DNA from: Dryocola clanedunensis_A
Lineage (GTDB): Bacteria > Pseudomonadota > Gammaproteobacteria > Enterobacterales > Enterobacteriaceae
Reading direction: 5' to 3' (one strand)
Length of the DNA: 64,000 nucleotides
Assembly: GCA_038405435.1 (NCBI GenBank)
Contig: JBBYHZ010000004.1
Shown piece by piece: positions 50,952 to 59,453 of the stretch. The position numbers were made by a program, and so were the translations under genes. Each line of letters begins with the position of its first letter. Positions within the stretch are counted from its first letter, which is position 1. The notes under the pieces are model-generated. The model searched no databases, had not been told where the DNA came from, and saw nothing but the letters and a program-made list of their open reading frames with translations.

Positions 50952-51395
50952 ATGAACCAGAATACGGCGCTGGACACCCTGCGCGAGCTTGCGGAAAAAG
51001 ACGTTGAAAACGCGGCGGTACGGTTAGGCGAAATGCGCAGGGGATTTCAGCAGGCGGAAGAGCAGCTCAACATGCTGATCGGCTACCAGTTTGAGTACCG
51101 CAACAGCCTGAACGACAGCATGAGCCAGGGCATTGCCAGCACGCGCTGGCAGAACTACCAGCAGTTTATCCAGACGCTGGAGAAGGCCATCGACCAGCAT
51201 CGCCAGCAGCTGACGCAGTGGACCAGCAGGGTCGAGCAGGCGCTGAACTTCTGGCAGGAAAAGCAGCAGCGCCTGCAGGCCTGGCAGGCGCTGCGGGATC
51301 GCAGGACGGCGGAGAGGCTGCTGGCGGAAAACAAGCTCGATCAGAAACTGATGGATGAATACGCCCAGCGGGCAACGATGAGGAAAAGCCAATGA
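50952..51395 (+). CDS. fliJ: Flagellar export protein FliJ
   Basis: FliJ (147 residues, as in E. coli) is a coiled-coil stalk that sits in the FliI hexamer and carries export chaperones. The sequence is almost wholly helical with heptads (KDVENAAVRLGEMRRGFQQA, IDQHRQQLTQWTSRVEQAL). AGAGGT lies just ahead of the ATG. It overlaps fliK by four bases. Confidence 0.95.
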   Translation: MNQNTALDTLRELAEKDVENAAVRLGEMRRGFQQAEEQLNMLIGYQFEYRNSLNDSMSQGIASTRWQNYQQFIQTLEKAIDQHRQQLTQWTSRVEQALNFWQEKQQRLQAWQALRDRRTAERLLAENKLDQKLMDEYAQRATMRKSQ

Positions 51396-52636
51396 TCAAA
51401 CTGCCCCTGGTGACCACCGCCGCCGATACCGACGCGGGCCTGACGAGCACGACCTTCGGTAAAAGCAGCAAAGAGACGAAAGGCCTGAGCGACGATTTCC
51501 TGAGCCTGTTCGGCAAAGCCCTGCCGGGCCAGCTGACGCTGGAGGACGGCAAAACCCTTTCTTTAAGCGCCGCGCTGAAGAAAGTAACCGGCAAAGACGC
51601 AGCAGCAGATGATGCCGGGGCGGATAAAACAACGCTTGCCGATCTGCTGGACAAGCTGGATGCGGACCGGCCCGAAGCGCTGACTGCCCTGCTGGCGAAC
51701 TCCGGCAAGGAACTCGCGCAGGACAAAACAACCGAGACGGATACCGCCGCTGACGGCAGTCATAAATTAAGTCCGGCGGATATGCAGGCCCTGAGCGCGC
51801 TGTTCGCCATGCTGCCGCAGCAGGATCCGGCTGCGCCCGCGACGGCATTAGTAGCGGCCAGTGCCGGAAAGAATAGCGATGAAACCTCAGCGCTGAGCGC
51901 CCTGCTGGGCGGCAGCTCCGCGCAGGCCAAAACCACGCCTGGTAAAGCGGAAGACAGCCTGACCGCGCCGGACGGTACAGAAGACAACAAGTTTGCGGTT
52001 AAAACGCCAGCGCCAGCGGCCCAACAGGCTGTTGATGACGCTGCGCTGCCTGCTGCCACCGTCGATAAAGAGAGCCGGGACAGCGCCATCAGCAATAACA
52101 CCGCCCCAACCGTAACCGCCACGCCTGCGCTAAGCAGCGCCACCGTCAGCACGCCGGTAAGCACGCAAATCGCCACGCCGGTTGCGCCGCAGATCAGCGC
52201 CCAGCTTGGCAGCCAGGAGTGGCAGCAGGCGGTAAGCCAGCAGGTGACCCTGTTTACCCGCCAGGGCCAGCAGAGCGCCGAACTGCGCCTGCACCCTGAG
52301 GACCTGGGGCAGATCCAGATCACCCTGAAGCTCGATGACAACCAGGCGCAGCTGCAAATGACATCACCGCACGGCCACGTGCGCGCGGCGCTGGAAGCCA
52401 CGCTGCCGACGTTACGCACGGCGCTGGCGGAAAGCGGCATCCAGCTCGGCCAGAGCAGCATCAGCAGCGGCGGCGAGAACTTCGCCCAGCAACAGCAGCA
52501 GTCGGGCCAGCAGCAGGCTTCGCAGCGTTCAGCGGGCAGCTTCCCGGGCCCAGTCGGCGAGGCGGAATCCGCTGCGGTTCCGGCCAGCATCCAGCGCCTT
52601 GCCAGCGGCAATAACGCCGTTGATATTTTTGCCTGA
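51392..52636 (+). CDS. fliK: Flagellar hook-length control protein FliK
   Basis: FliK (414 residues; E. coli 375) is exported while the hook grows and switches the export gate from hook to filament cargo at the right length. The first 270 residues are low-complexity and rich in Ala, Thr, Ser and Asp, as usual for the molecular ruler. The C-terminal switch domain has LRLHPEDLGQIQITLKLD, followed by a Gln-rich stretch. The greater ruler length suggests no more than a slightly different hook; this is inference. Confidence 0.94.
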   Translation: MIKLPLVTTAADTDAGLTSTTFGKSSKETKGLSDDFLSLFGKALPGQLTLEDGKTLSLSAALKKVTGKDAAADDAGADKTTLADLLDKLDADRPEALTALLANSGKELAQDKTTETDTAADGSHKLSPADMQALSALFAMLPQQDPAAPATALVAASAGKNSDETSALSALLGGSSAQAKTTPGKAEDSLTAPDGTEDNKFAVKTPAPAAQQAVDDAALPAATVDKESRDSAISNNTAPTVTATPALSSATVSTPVSTQIATPVAPQISAQLGSQEWQQAVSQQVTLFTRQGQQSAELRLHPEDLGQIQITLKLDDNQAQLQMTSPHGHVRAALEATLPTLRTALAESGIQLGQSSISSGGENFAQQQQQSGQQQASQRSAGSFPGPVGEAESAAVPASIQRLASGNNAVDIFA

Positions 52637-52673
52637 GCGACGTGACTTAACTCAAACGTCCGAGGTAGCAGCA

Positions 52674-52722
52674 ATTATCCCGTGTTTTCCAGGCTTTGAT
52701 GCCGTGGACGGCGCGGGATAAT
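52674..52722. promoter_or_regulatory. Inverted repeat before fliL
   Basis: ATTATCCCG (52674-52682) and CGGGATAAT (52714-52722) form a perfect nine-base inverted repeat with a 31-base gap in the fliK-fliL intergenic region. It lies where the FlhDC-dependent fliL promoter is expected and may be an operator-type repeat or an RNA stem. Confidence 0.45.
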
Positions 52723-52761
52723 CAGTCCATAAGCAGTACCGATACAGGAATAACGTGGGAT

Positions 52762-53229
52762 ATGACCGACACCGCTCAGACCAAAGGCCGCAGGCGCTCC
52801 ATCTGGATGCCGTTACTGGTCCTGATAACTCTTGCCGCCTGTGCCACCGCAGGCTACAGCTACTGGCGGATGCAGCAGCACCCGACCACGGCGCAGGCCG
52901 ACAAGCCCGAGCCGCCGCCTGCGCCGGTCTTTTTCGCCCTTGATACCTTCACCGTTAACCTGGGCGATGCGGACCGCGTGCTGTATATCGGCATTACGCT
53001 ACGCCTGAAAGATGATGCCACCCGCCAGCGCCTGAGCGAATTCCTGCCGGAAGTGCGCAGCCGCCTGCTGCTGCTGTTTTCCCGTCAGGACGCCTCTGCC
53101 CTTGCGACCGATGAAGGCAAGCAGAAGCTGGTAGAAGCCATTAAGAATACGCTGGCGCCGCCTCTGGTTGCTGGTCAGCCTCAACAGGTGGTCAGCGACG
53201 TGCTGTATACCGCCTTTATTTTGCGGTAG
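52762..53229 (+). CDS. fliL: Flagellar basal-body protein FliL
   Basis: FliL (155 residues; E. coli 154) is a single-pass inner-membrane protein around the stator that supports torque under load. The membrane helix is IWMPLLVLITLAACATAGYS near residues 14-33; the periplasmic part has FFALDTFTVNLGDADRVLYI, nearly identical to E. coli. The start MTDTAQTKGR is chosen on homology; the frame opens 66 bases earlier. It heads fliLMNOPQR. Confidence 0.95.
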   Translation: MTDTAQTKGRRRSIWMPLLVLITLAACATAGYSYWRMQQHPTTAQADKPEPPPAPVFFALDTFTVNLGDADRVLYIGITLRLKDDATRQRLSEFLPEVRSRLLLLFSRQDASALATDEGKQKLVEAIKNTLAPPLVAGQPQQVVSDVLYTAFILR

Positions 53230-53233
53230 GACC

Positions 53234-54238
53234 ATGGGCGACAGCATTCTTTCACAGGCCGAAATCGACGCGCTGCTCAACGGCGATGCCGACAGCAGCG
53301 ATGAACCAAAGGCCGGGGCGGCCAGCGAAACTAACATCCGCCCCTACGACCCGAATACCCAGCGTCGCGTGGTGCGTGAACGCCTGCAGGCGCTGGAGAT
53401 CATCAACGAACGCTTTGCTCGTCAGTTCCGCATGGGGCTGTTTAACCTGTTGCGCCGCAGCCCGGACATCACCGTCGGGGCGATTCGCATCCAGCCCTAC
53501 CATGAGTTTGCCCGTAACCTGCCGGTACCGACCAACCTCAACCTGATGCACTTAAAACCGCTGCGCGGCACCGGCCTGTTCGTGTTTTCCCCAAGCCTGG
53601 TGTTTATCGCCGTGGACAACCTGTTCGGCGGCGACGGGCGCTTCCCGACGAAAGTCGAAGGCCGCGAATTCACCCATACCGAACAGCGCGTGATTAACCG
53701 CATGCTGAAGCTGGCGCTGGAAGCCTACAGCGACGCCTGGAAAGCCATCTACCCGCTGGAAGTGGAGTACGTGCGCTCCGAAATGCAGGTGAAGTTCACC
53801 AATATCACCACCTCGCCGAACGACATCGTGGTCAATACGCCGTTCCACGTCGAGATCGGCAACCTGACCGGCGAGTTCAACATCTGCCTGCCGTTCAGCA
53901 TGATCGAACCGCTGCGCGAGCTGCTGGTGAATCCGCCGCTGGAAAACTCCCGCCAGGAAGACCAGAGCTGGCGCGACACGCTGGTGCGCCAGGTGCAGCA
54001 TTCCGAGCTGGAGCTGGTGGCGAACTTTGCCGATATTCCGCTGCGTCTCTCGCAGATCTTAAAACTAAAACCTGGCGACGTGCTGCCCGTCGACAAGCCG
54101 GATCGCATTCTGGCCCACGTCGACGGCGTACCGGTGCTGACCAGTCAATACGGCACGCTCAACGGCCAGTACGCCCTGCGCGTCGAACACTTGATCAACC
54201 CGATACTGAATTCGCTGAATGAGGAACAGCCCAAATGA
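53234..54238 (+). CDS. fliM: Flagellar switch protein FliM
   Basis: FliM (334 residues, as in E. coli) forms the C-ring and receives CheY-P. The N-terminal CheY-binding peptide ILSQAEIDALLNG is intact; the middle domain has the GGxG-type motif FGGDGRFPTKVEGREFTHTE, and the C-terminal SpoA domain pairs with FliN. The ATG at 53234 follows the fliL stop by four bases. CheY itself is not encoded in this window. Confidence 0.97.
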   Translation: MGDSILSQAEIDALLNGDADSSDEPKAGAASETNIRPYDPNTQRRVVRERLQALEIINERFARQFRMGLFNLLRRSPDITVGAIRIQPYHEFARNLPVPTNLNLMHLKPLRGTGLFVFSPSLVFIAVDNLFGGDGRFPTKVEGREFTHTEQRVINRMLKLALEAYSDAWKAIYPLEVEYVRSEMQVKFTNITTSPNDIVVNTPFHVEIGNLTGEFNICLPFSMIEPLRELLVNPPLENSRQEDQSWRDTLVRQVQHSELELVANFADIPLRLSQILKLKPGDVLPVDKPDRILAHVDGVPVLTSQYGTLNGQYALRVEHLINPILNSLNEEQPK

Positions 54239-54645
54239 GTGATATTAACGACCCGTCCAAAGACGATGCAGGCTCCGTGGACGATCTGTGGGCTGACGCG
54301 CTGAACGAACAGAAAGTCTCCAGCAAAAGTACCGCCGACAACGTCTTCCGCGCGCTGGAGGGCAACGACATTGCCGGGGCCATGCAGGATATCGATCTGA
54401 TCATGGATATCCCGGTCAAGCTGACCGTCGAGCTTGGCCGCACCCGCATGACCATCAAAGAGCTGCTGCGCCTCTCCCAGGGCTCCGTCGTCGCCCTTGA
54501 CGGCCTGGCCGGTGAGCCGCTGGATATCCTGATCAACGGCTATCTGATTGCCCAGGGTGAAGTGGTGGTGGTGGCCGATAAATACGGCGTTCGCATCACC
54601 GATATCATCACGCCGTCGGAACGCATGCGTCGTCTGAGCCGTTAA
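54235..54645 (+). CDS. fliN: Flagellar switch protein FliN
   Basis: FliN (136 residues) completes the C-ring with FliM and helps load export cargo via FliH. The C-terminal SpoA domain reads MDIPVKLTVELGRTRMTIKE and GYLIAQGEVVVVADKYGVRI; the acidic N-terminal 45 residues are flexible. It overlaps fliM by four bases (ATGA). Confidence 0.97.
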   Translation: MSDINDPSKDDAGSVDDLWADALNEQKVSSKSTADNVFRALEGNDIAGAMQDIDLIMDIPVKLTVELGRTRMTIKELLRLSQGSVVALDGLAGEPLDILINGYLIAQGEVVVVADKYGVRITDIITPSERMRRLSR

Positions 54646-54649
54646 ATCA

Positions 54650-55024
54650 ATGAAGACCCAGACCGCTGTTCAGCAGCCCGCCGTGGGCGCCGGCTCGCCG
54701 CTCGTCCAGGTGAGCGGCGCATTAACGGCCATCATCCTGTTTATTCTGCTGGCGGCGTGGCTGGTCAAACGCTTTGGCTTTGGCGGCAAGCCAGGCTCCC
54801 GGAAGGGGCTGAACATCAGCGCGAGCGCAAGCGTTGGCCCGCGCGAGCGCGTGGTGATTATCGACGTGGAGGACGCTCGCCTGGTGCTGGGCGTCACAGC
54901 TTCCCAGATAACCCATCTGCACACGTTGCCGCCTGCGGTAGTCAGTAACGACCCTGCCCCTGCCGGACAGGCTGAATTCCAGAATCTGATGAAAAATTTG
55001 CTAAAGCGTAACGGGAAAGCCTGA
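54650..55024 (+). CDS. fliO: Flagellar export protein FliO
   Basis: FliO (124 residues) is a small inner-membrane protein that stabilises FliP during assembly of the export gate. One membrane helix is visible (VSGALTAIILFILLAAWLV); the cytoplasmic part has LNISASASVGPRERVVIIDV and ends in FQNLMKNLLKRNGKA. It overlaps fliP by one base. The N-terminal start at MKTQTA is the only in-frame one near the fliN stop. Confidence 0.94.
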   Translation: MKTQTAVQQPAVGAGSPLVQVSGALTAIILFILLAAWLVKRFGFGGKPGSRKGLNISASASVGPRERVVIIDVEDARLVLGVTASQITHLHTLPPAVVSNDPAPAGQAEFQNLMKNLLKRNGKA

Positions 55025-55773
55025 TGAAACGATTTTTGTCCTTCTCGTTAATGGGATTTCTGATAAGCCTGCTTTTTGTCACCCCCCAGGCGCTGGCGCA
55101 GCTGCCGGGACTGGTCAGCCAGCCGATGGCCAACGGCGGCCAGAGCTGGTCGCTGCCGGTGCAGACGCTGGTTTTTATTACCTCGCTGACCTTCCTGCCC
55201 GCCATTCTGCTGATGATGACCAGCTTCACGCGCATCATCATCGTCTTTGGCCTGCTGCGCAACGCGCTCGGGACGCCCTCCGCGCCGCCGAACCAGGTGC
55301 TGCTTGGCCTGGCGCTGTTCCTGACCTTCTTTATTATGTCGCCGGTGTTCGACAAGATTTACACCGACGCGTATCAGCCGTTCAGCGAAAACAAGATCGA
55401 GATGCCGGAAGCCATCGAAAAAGGCGCCCAGCCGCTGCGCGAGTTTATGCTGCGCCAGACGCGTGAGGCGGACCTTGCGCTGTTTGCTCGTCTGGCCAAT
55501 ACCCCGCCGCTGGAGGGCCCGGAAGTGGTGCCGATGCGTATCCTGCTGCCCGCCTACGTGACCAGCGAGCTGAAAACGGCTTTCCAGATTGGCTTTACGG
55601 TGTTTATCCCGTTCCTGATTATCGATCTGGTGGTCGCCAGCGTGCTGATGGCGCTGGGGATGATGATGGTGCCACCCGCCACGATTGCCCTGCCCTTCAA
55701 GCTGATGCTGTTCGTGCTGGTGGACGGCTGGCAGCTGCTGGTCGGCTCCCTTGCGCAAAGCTTTTACAGTTGA
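55024..55773 (+). CDS. fliP: Flagellar export gate protein FliP
   Basis: FliP (249 residues; E. coli 245) forms the core of the export gate with FliQ and FliR. Unusually for a membrane protein, it has a cleaved signal peptide, here MKRFLSFSLMGFLISLLFVT to ALA. Family signatures FLPAILLMMTSFTRIIIVFG and IPFLIIDLVVASVLMALGMM are present. It follows fliO with a one-base overlap. Confidence 0.97.
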   Translation: MKRFLSFSLMGFLISLLFVTPQALAQLPGLVSQPMANGGQSWSLPVQTLVFITSLTFLPAILLMMTSFTRIIIVFGLLRNALGTPSAPPNQVLLGLALFLTFFIMSPVFDKIYTDAYQPFSENKIEMPEAIEKGAQPLREFMLRQTREADLALFARLANTPPLEGPEVVPMRILLPAYVTSELKTAFQIGFTVFIPFLIIDLVVASVLMALGMMMVPPATIALPFKLMLFVLVDGWQLLVGSLAQSFYS

Positions 55774-55781
55774 GGTAAGCG

Positions 55782-56051
55782 ATGACGCCTGAATCGGTCA
55801 TGATGATGGGCACCGAGGCGATGAAAGTTGCCCTGGCGCTCGCCGCGCCGCTGCTGCTGGTGGCCCTGGTCACGGGGCTGATTATTTCCATGCTGCAGGC
55901 CGCTACGCAAATTAACGAAATGACGCTGTCGTTTATTCCGAAGATCCTCGCGGTATTCGTGACGATGGTGGTCGCCGGGCCCTGGATGCTCAACCTGCTG
56001 CTCGACTATATGCGCACCCTGCTGACTAATCTGCCGACGATGATTGGATGA
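55782..56051 (+). CDS. fliQ: Flagellar export gate protein FliQ
   Basis: FliQ (89 residues) is a two-helix inner-membrane component of the export gate. Helix 1 is VALALAAPLLLVALVTGLII and helix 2 spans FIPKILAVFVTMVVAGPWML; the loop ATQINEMTLS is typical. It overlaps fliR by four bases. Confidence 0.96.
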   Translation: MTPESVMMMGTEAMKVALALAAPLLLVALVTGLIISMLQAATQINEMTLSFIPKILAVFVTMVVAGPWMLNLLLDYMRTLLTNLPTMIG

Positions 56052-56833
56052 TCCACGTTGACAGCACGCAGTGGCTGAATTTGCTGAGCATGGGCTTCTG
56101 GCCCTTTCTGCGGATTATGGCGCTGATCAGTACCGCGCCTATCCTCAGCGAGCGGGCAATTTCCAAAAAGGTCAAAATTGGCCTCGGGCTGATGATCACC
56201 TGGATTGTCGCCCCGACGCTTCCCTCCTCCGGCGTGACCATTTTCTCCGTCGCCGGCTTCTGGCTGGCGGCACAGCAGATCCTGATTGGCATCCTGATCG
56301 GCTTTACGATGCAGTTTGCCTTTGCGGCCATTCGCATGGCGGGCGAGATTATTGGCCTGCAGATGGGCCTGTCGTTTGCCACCTTCTTCGACCCGGCCAG
56401 CCACCTGAATATGCCCGTGCTGGCGCGGCTGATGGATATGCTGGTGATGCTGCTGTTCCTGACGTTCAACGGCCACCTGTGGCTGATCTCTATTCTGGTG
56501 GACACCTTCCACACCCTGCCGATTGGCGGCGATCCGATCAACAGCAACGTGTTTATGGCGCTGAGCCGCGCGGGCGGCCTGATCTTCCTGAACGGCCTGA
56601 TGCTGGCGCTGCCGCTGATTACCCTCCTGCTGACCCTGAACCTGGCGCTCGGGCTGCTAAACCGCATGGCCCCCCAGCTTTCGGTCTTTGTTATTGGCTT
56701 CCCGGTCACGCTGTCGATTGGCATGCTGGTGATGGCGGCATTAATGCCGCTGATTGCCCCCTTCGCCGAACATTTATTTAGCGAGATATTTGACCTGCTT
56801 GCCGATATCGTCAGCGAAATACCCGCCGGATAA
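56048..56833 (+). CDS. fliR: Flagellar export gate protein FliR
   Basis: FliR (261 residues, as in E. coli) is the third part of the P5Q4R1 export gate in the inner membrane. Six to seven hydrophobic segments are present, with FWPFLRIMALISTAPILSER near the start and GEIIGLQMGLSFATFFDP in the middle. It is the last gene of fliLMNOPQR. The next gene is rcsA, as in E. coli. Confidence 0.96.
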   Translation: MIHVDSTQWLNLLSMGFWPFLRIMALISTAPILSERAISKKVKIGLGLMITWIVAPTLPSSGVTIFSVAGFWLAAQQILIGILIGFTMQFAFAAIRMAGEIIGLQMGLSFATFFDPASHLNMPVLARLMDMLVMLLFLTFNGHLWLISILVDTFHTLPIGGDPINSNVFMALSRAGGLIFLNGLMLALPLITLLLTLNLALGLLNRMAPQLSVFVIGFPVTLSIGMLVMAALMPLIAPFAEHLFSEIFDLLADIVSEIPAG

Positions 56834-57132
56834 TCCACACTCTTTTTAATGCCTCTCTGAGGATAATCCTAAAAATAAAATCGAATAACATCCACCAGGA
56901 TATCCCTGACGCGGGATATATGTTTTTATCGCTCTCACATATCGTAACATTCACATTAATTTGGGAATAGTCTTAGCAAATTATACATAACTTTACGGGA
57001 TAGTAATCCCGCCAAAATTACTTTCGAATCATCACCTCCGGGAGAAAATTCTTAAGCATTCAGGCAGGGTGATTTAGCAGCGGACGATCCGACCGATCGC
57101 GATAAAGAAAATACACTTAGTGAGGGTTTGCT
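56834..57132 (+). promoter_or_regulatory. rcsA upstream region
   Basis: This 299-base A+T-rich gap carries the rcsA promoter. In E. coli it is silenced by H-NS and relieved by DsrA. The candidate RcsAB box is at 56858-56871. The ribosome site GAGGG lies seven bases before the rcsA ATG. I see no coding frame here. Confidence 0.6.
56858..56871. promoter_or_regulatory. Candidate RcsAB box upstream of rcsA
   Basis: TGAGGATAATCCTA matches the RcsAB consensus at about 12 of 14 positions and contains the palindrome AGGATAATCCT. E. coli rcsA is autoactivated from a box of the form TAAGGATTATCCGA; this copy is similar but lies about 260 bases from the gene. Confidence 0.6.
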
Positions 57133-57756
57133 ATGTCAACGATAATTATGGACTTATGCAGTTATACCCGGCTGGGGCTCACCGGTTATCTTGCCAGCCG
57201 GGGCATCAGAAAGCGGCAGATAACCGACGTGCAGAGCGTCGATGATCTCGATGAAGCCTGCCGGACCCTGACGCCCAACGTGGTGTTTATTAATGAGGAC
57301 TGCTTTATACACGACCCGCAAAGCAGCCTGCGCATCAAGCAGATCATCAATCAGCATCCCGGCACGCTGTTCCTCGTGTTTATGGCTATCGCCAATATCC
57401 ATTTTGATGAATATCTGCTGGTAAGAAACAACCTGTTAATCAGTTCCAAATCTATTAAGCCGGAATCGCTGGACGAAATACTCGAAGAATACTTAGCCAA
57501 GAATACGCAGTGCACCGGACATATTAATATACCGACCCTCTCTTTAAGCCGCACCGAATCGAGCATGTTAAAAATGTGGATGTCCGGACAGGGAACGATA
57601 CAAATATCAGATCAAATGAACATTAAGGCGAAAACGGTTTCATCCCATAAAGGCAATATCAAGCGCAAAATTAAAACGCATAATAAGCAGGTGATATATC
57701 ATGTTGTCCGCCTGACGGATAACGTGACCAACGGAATTTTTGTGAATCTTCGTTAA
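57133..57756 (+). CDS. rcsA: Capsule regulator RcsA
   Basis: RcsA (207 residues, as in E. coli) is an auxiliary regulator that pairs with RcsB to activate colanic-acid genes and repress flhDC. The N-terminal receiver-like domain (MSTIIMDLCSYTRLGLTGYL) lacks the phosphorylation chemistry of a true response regulator. The LuxR-type helix-turn-helix is near residues 140-190 (LSRTESSMLKMWMSGQGTIQ, NIKAKTVSSHKGNIKRK). Its codon use is more A+T-rich than the fli genes beside it. RcsA is a known Lon substrate. The matching box at flhDC is at 8500-8514. Confidence 0.96.
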   Translation: MSTIIMDLCSYTRLGLTGYLASRGIRKRQITDVQSVDDLDEACRTLTPNVVFINEDCFIHDPQSSLRIKQIINQHPGTLFLVFMAIANIHFDEYLLVRNNLLISSKSIKPESLDEILEEYLAKNTQCTGHINIPTLSLSRTESSMLKMWMSGQGTIQISDQMNIKAKTVSSHKGNIKRKIKTHNKQVIYHVVRLTDNVTNGIFVNLR

Positions 57757-57847
57757 TTATTAGACCGGCCTCTGCCCTACGCCTTAAAAATATCAGCACC
57801 CGGCACAATAGCTAAACGACGTGCCATTTAGCGGGTTAAACCGAAAA

Positions 57848-57876
57848 GGCGGATGGCACAGGCTTATCCGCCCCAC
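57848..57876. repeat. REP-like palindrome between rcsA and dsrB
   Basis: GGCGGAT and ATCCGCC arms with the inner GGCACAGGCTT, another member of the family. It lies 12 bases from the dsrB stop, between convergent genes. Confidence 0.75.
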
Positions 57877-57888
57877 GAGCAACCGTCT

Positions 57889-58077
57889 TTACTCCAGCTG
57901 CTCGACAAAAATCCCGTCGGGATGCCCCGTCTCATTAAAGAACCAGATCCCCAGCGGATAATCCTCAAGCGAGACCAGATACATGGTGCCCTCGCTGAAC
58001 TCTTCTACCGCTAACACAACGCCCGGACGGCGCGGCCCCCCATCGGTCTTCACTGTCACTCGGTCATTGATATGCAT
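57889..58077 (-). CDS. dsrB: DsrB small protein
   Basis: A 62-residue protein identical in layout to E. coli DsrB, with MHINDRVTVKTDGGPRRPGV and the end GHPDGIFVEQLE. It is probably a small beta-barrel; its function is unknown, although in E. coli its expression depends on sigma-S. It lies between rcsA and yodD, facing rcsA. AGGAGG precedes the ATG. Confidence 0.94.
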   Translation of the reverse strand: MHINDRVTVKTDGGPRRPGVVLAVEEFSEGTMYLVSLEDYPLGIWFFNETGHPDGIFVEQLE

Positions 58078-58208
58078 AACAAAAAGCCTCCTGATTCTTT
58101 GTGCCCAGTGTAGATCAAAAACGACTCATTCGCATGGCAGAACGCCCGCGACGAAGCATTTTCTTAAGCGTCTATACTTAAGTTTGTTGAGTTGCAGGAG
58201 AAAAACGC

Positions 58209-58442
58209 ATGAAGACCGCAAAAGAGTACAGCGAAACGGTACACCGTGAGATTGGTATCGATGTCGACGCCCTTCTGGCGGCCATCAATGAAATCAGCGA
58301 AAGCGAAGTGAAACGGGCAGGTGACGAGGAAGATCCTCACCGGGTCAGCGTCGACGGCCGCACATGGCATACCTATACCGAGCTTGCGGAAGCCTTTGAA
58401 TTAGACATCCATGATTTTACCGTCAGTGAGATCAACAGATAG
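58209..58442 (+). CDS. yodD: YodD, stress-related small protein
   Basis: A 77-residue acidic cytoplasmic protein matching E. coli YodD (75 residues). In E. coli it has been linked to peroxide and acid stress; its reaction is unknown. The C-terminal half HTYTELAEAFELDIHDFTVS is likely a small helical fold. GCAGGAG lies ahead of the ATG. It is convergent with the sRNA dsrA, whose terminator begins right after the stop. Confidence 0.92.
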   Translation: MKTAKEYSETVHREIGIDVDALLAAINEISESEVKRAGDEEDPHRVSVDGRTWHTYTELAEAFELDIHDFTVSEINR

Positions 58443-58443
58443 C

Positions 58444-58536
58444 GAAAAAGCATCCCGGCCGGGGAGCCGGGATGTAAAAAGCATGAAACATGCAAGAAGC
58501 ATTTGAAATTCGCTACATCAGGAAATCTGATGGCGA
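58444..58536 (-). ncRNA. dsrA: Small regulatory RNA DsrA
   Basis: The minus strand reproduces the DsrA plan. The 5' stem-loop has CATCAGATTTCCTGATG; the middle has GCGAATTTCAAATGCTTCTTG, close to the E. coli element pairing with the rpoS and hns messages; and a terminator CATCCCGGC/GCCGGGATG (58451-58474) with five T ends it. DsrA, with Hfq, raises RpoS translation and lowers H-NS. Some loop bases differ from E. coli (CAAATGC instead of TTTAAGTGC). Position between yodD and yedP equals E. coli. The 5' end is estimated. Confidence 0.88.
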
Positions 58537-58633
58537 CACTCACCTTACTGCAAATTTTTTGTAAGACAAGCATATATTTTCAATGAATATGAATTAACGA
58601 ATACAAATTCACCGAACATATGAAGGATACGCA

Positions 58634-59452
58634 ATGCCACATCTGTCTGACTCGTTACTGATCGCCTCTGACCTTGATGGCACCCTGCTGGACCATCACA
58701 CCTACCGCTGGGAAGCGGCAAGCGGCTGGCTGGGCCTGTTTAAGCAGCGTGGCGTCCCGGTAGTATTGTGCAGCAGTAAAAGTTCCGCCGAAATGGTGGA
58801 GTGGCAAAAGGAGCTTGGGCTGAGCGGACAGCCGTTCATCGCCGAAAATGGCGGCGTCATTCAGCTGCCGGAAAGGTGGGAGGAAGATGAGAGTACCCCA
58901 CGAATTTTAGTAGGTGTCCGGCACGATGAAATAATCGCTTTGCTTAACAAATTACGCGATCGGTTCGCTTTTAAATTTACCTGTTTCGCCGACGTAGACG
59001 ACAGCACCGTTAGCGAGCTGACCGGCCAGACCCGTAAACAGGCCTCCCTTGCGCGTCTGAGGGAAGCCTCAGAGGCATTTATCTGGCGCGACAGCGAAGA
59101 GATGTTTTCCGCGTTCGCGGCGGAGATAGCCAGACACGGGCTAAAACTGGTCCAGGGCGGGCGTTTCTGGCAGGTGCTGGACAAACAGTGTGATATCGGA
59201 CGGGCGCTGCGCTGGCTGCACGGTGAATACGAGCAGCGAGAAGGTACCCGCTACGTCACTATCGGCCTGGGCGACGGTCCGAACGACGCGACGCTGCTGG
59301 ACAGCGTGGATTATGCCGTGGTGGTAAAAGGCTACAGTCGTCAGCCTGTCGTATTACGCAACGACAATCCGCTGCGGGTTTACCACAGCGTTCACTACGG
59401 ACCCGAGGGCTGGAAAGAGGGGCTGGACCACTTCATCCCCTCAGAGAAATAA
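58634..59452 (+). CDS. yedP: Mannosyl-3-phosphoglycerate phosphatase-like HAD protein YedP
   Basis: A 272-residue HAD hydrolase, E. coli YedP-like, assigned by homology to mannosyl-3-phosphoglycerate phosphatase; the actual substrate in enterics is unproven. Motif I is IASDLDGTLLDHHTY with the nucleophile aspartate, motif II VVLCSSKSSAEM, and the late motif GLGDGPNDATLLDSVDYAVV. GAAGG precedes the ATG. It is convergent with dgcQ; one base separates the two stop codons, with no terminator between. Confidence 0.93.
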   Translation: MPHLSDSLLIASDLDGTLLDHHTYRWEAASGWLGLFKQRGVPVVLCSSKSSAEMVEWQKELGLSGQPFIAENGGVIQLPERWEEDESTPRILVGVRHDEIIALLNKLRDRFAFKFTCFADVDDSTVSELTGQTRKQASLARLREASEAFIWRDSEEMFSAFAAEIARHGLKLVQGGRFWQVLDKQCDIGRALRWLHGEYEQREGTRYVTIGLGDGPNDATLLDSVDYAVVVKGYSRQPVVLRNDNPLRVYHSVHYGPEGWKEGLDHFIPSEK

Positions 59453-59453
59453 T

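Noticed and set aside
39552..56833. A non-flagellar type III secretion system
   Set aside because: The order fliE/fliF-K/fliL-R, FliD, FliK and flagellin show this is the flagellar export apparatus.
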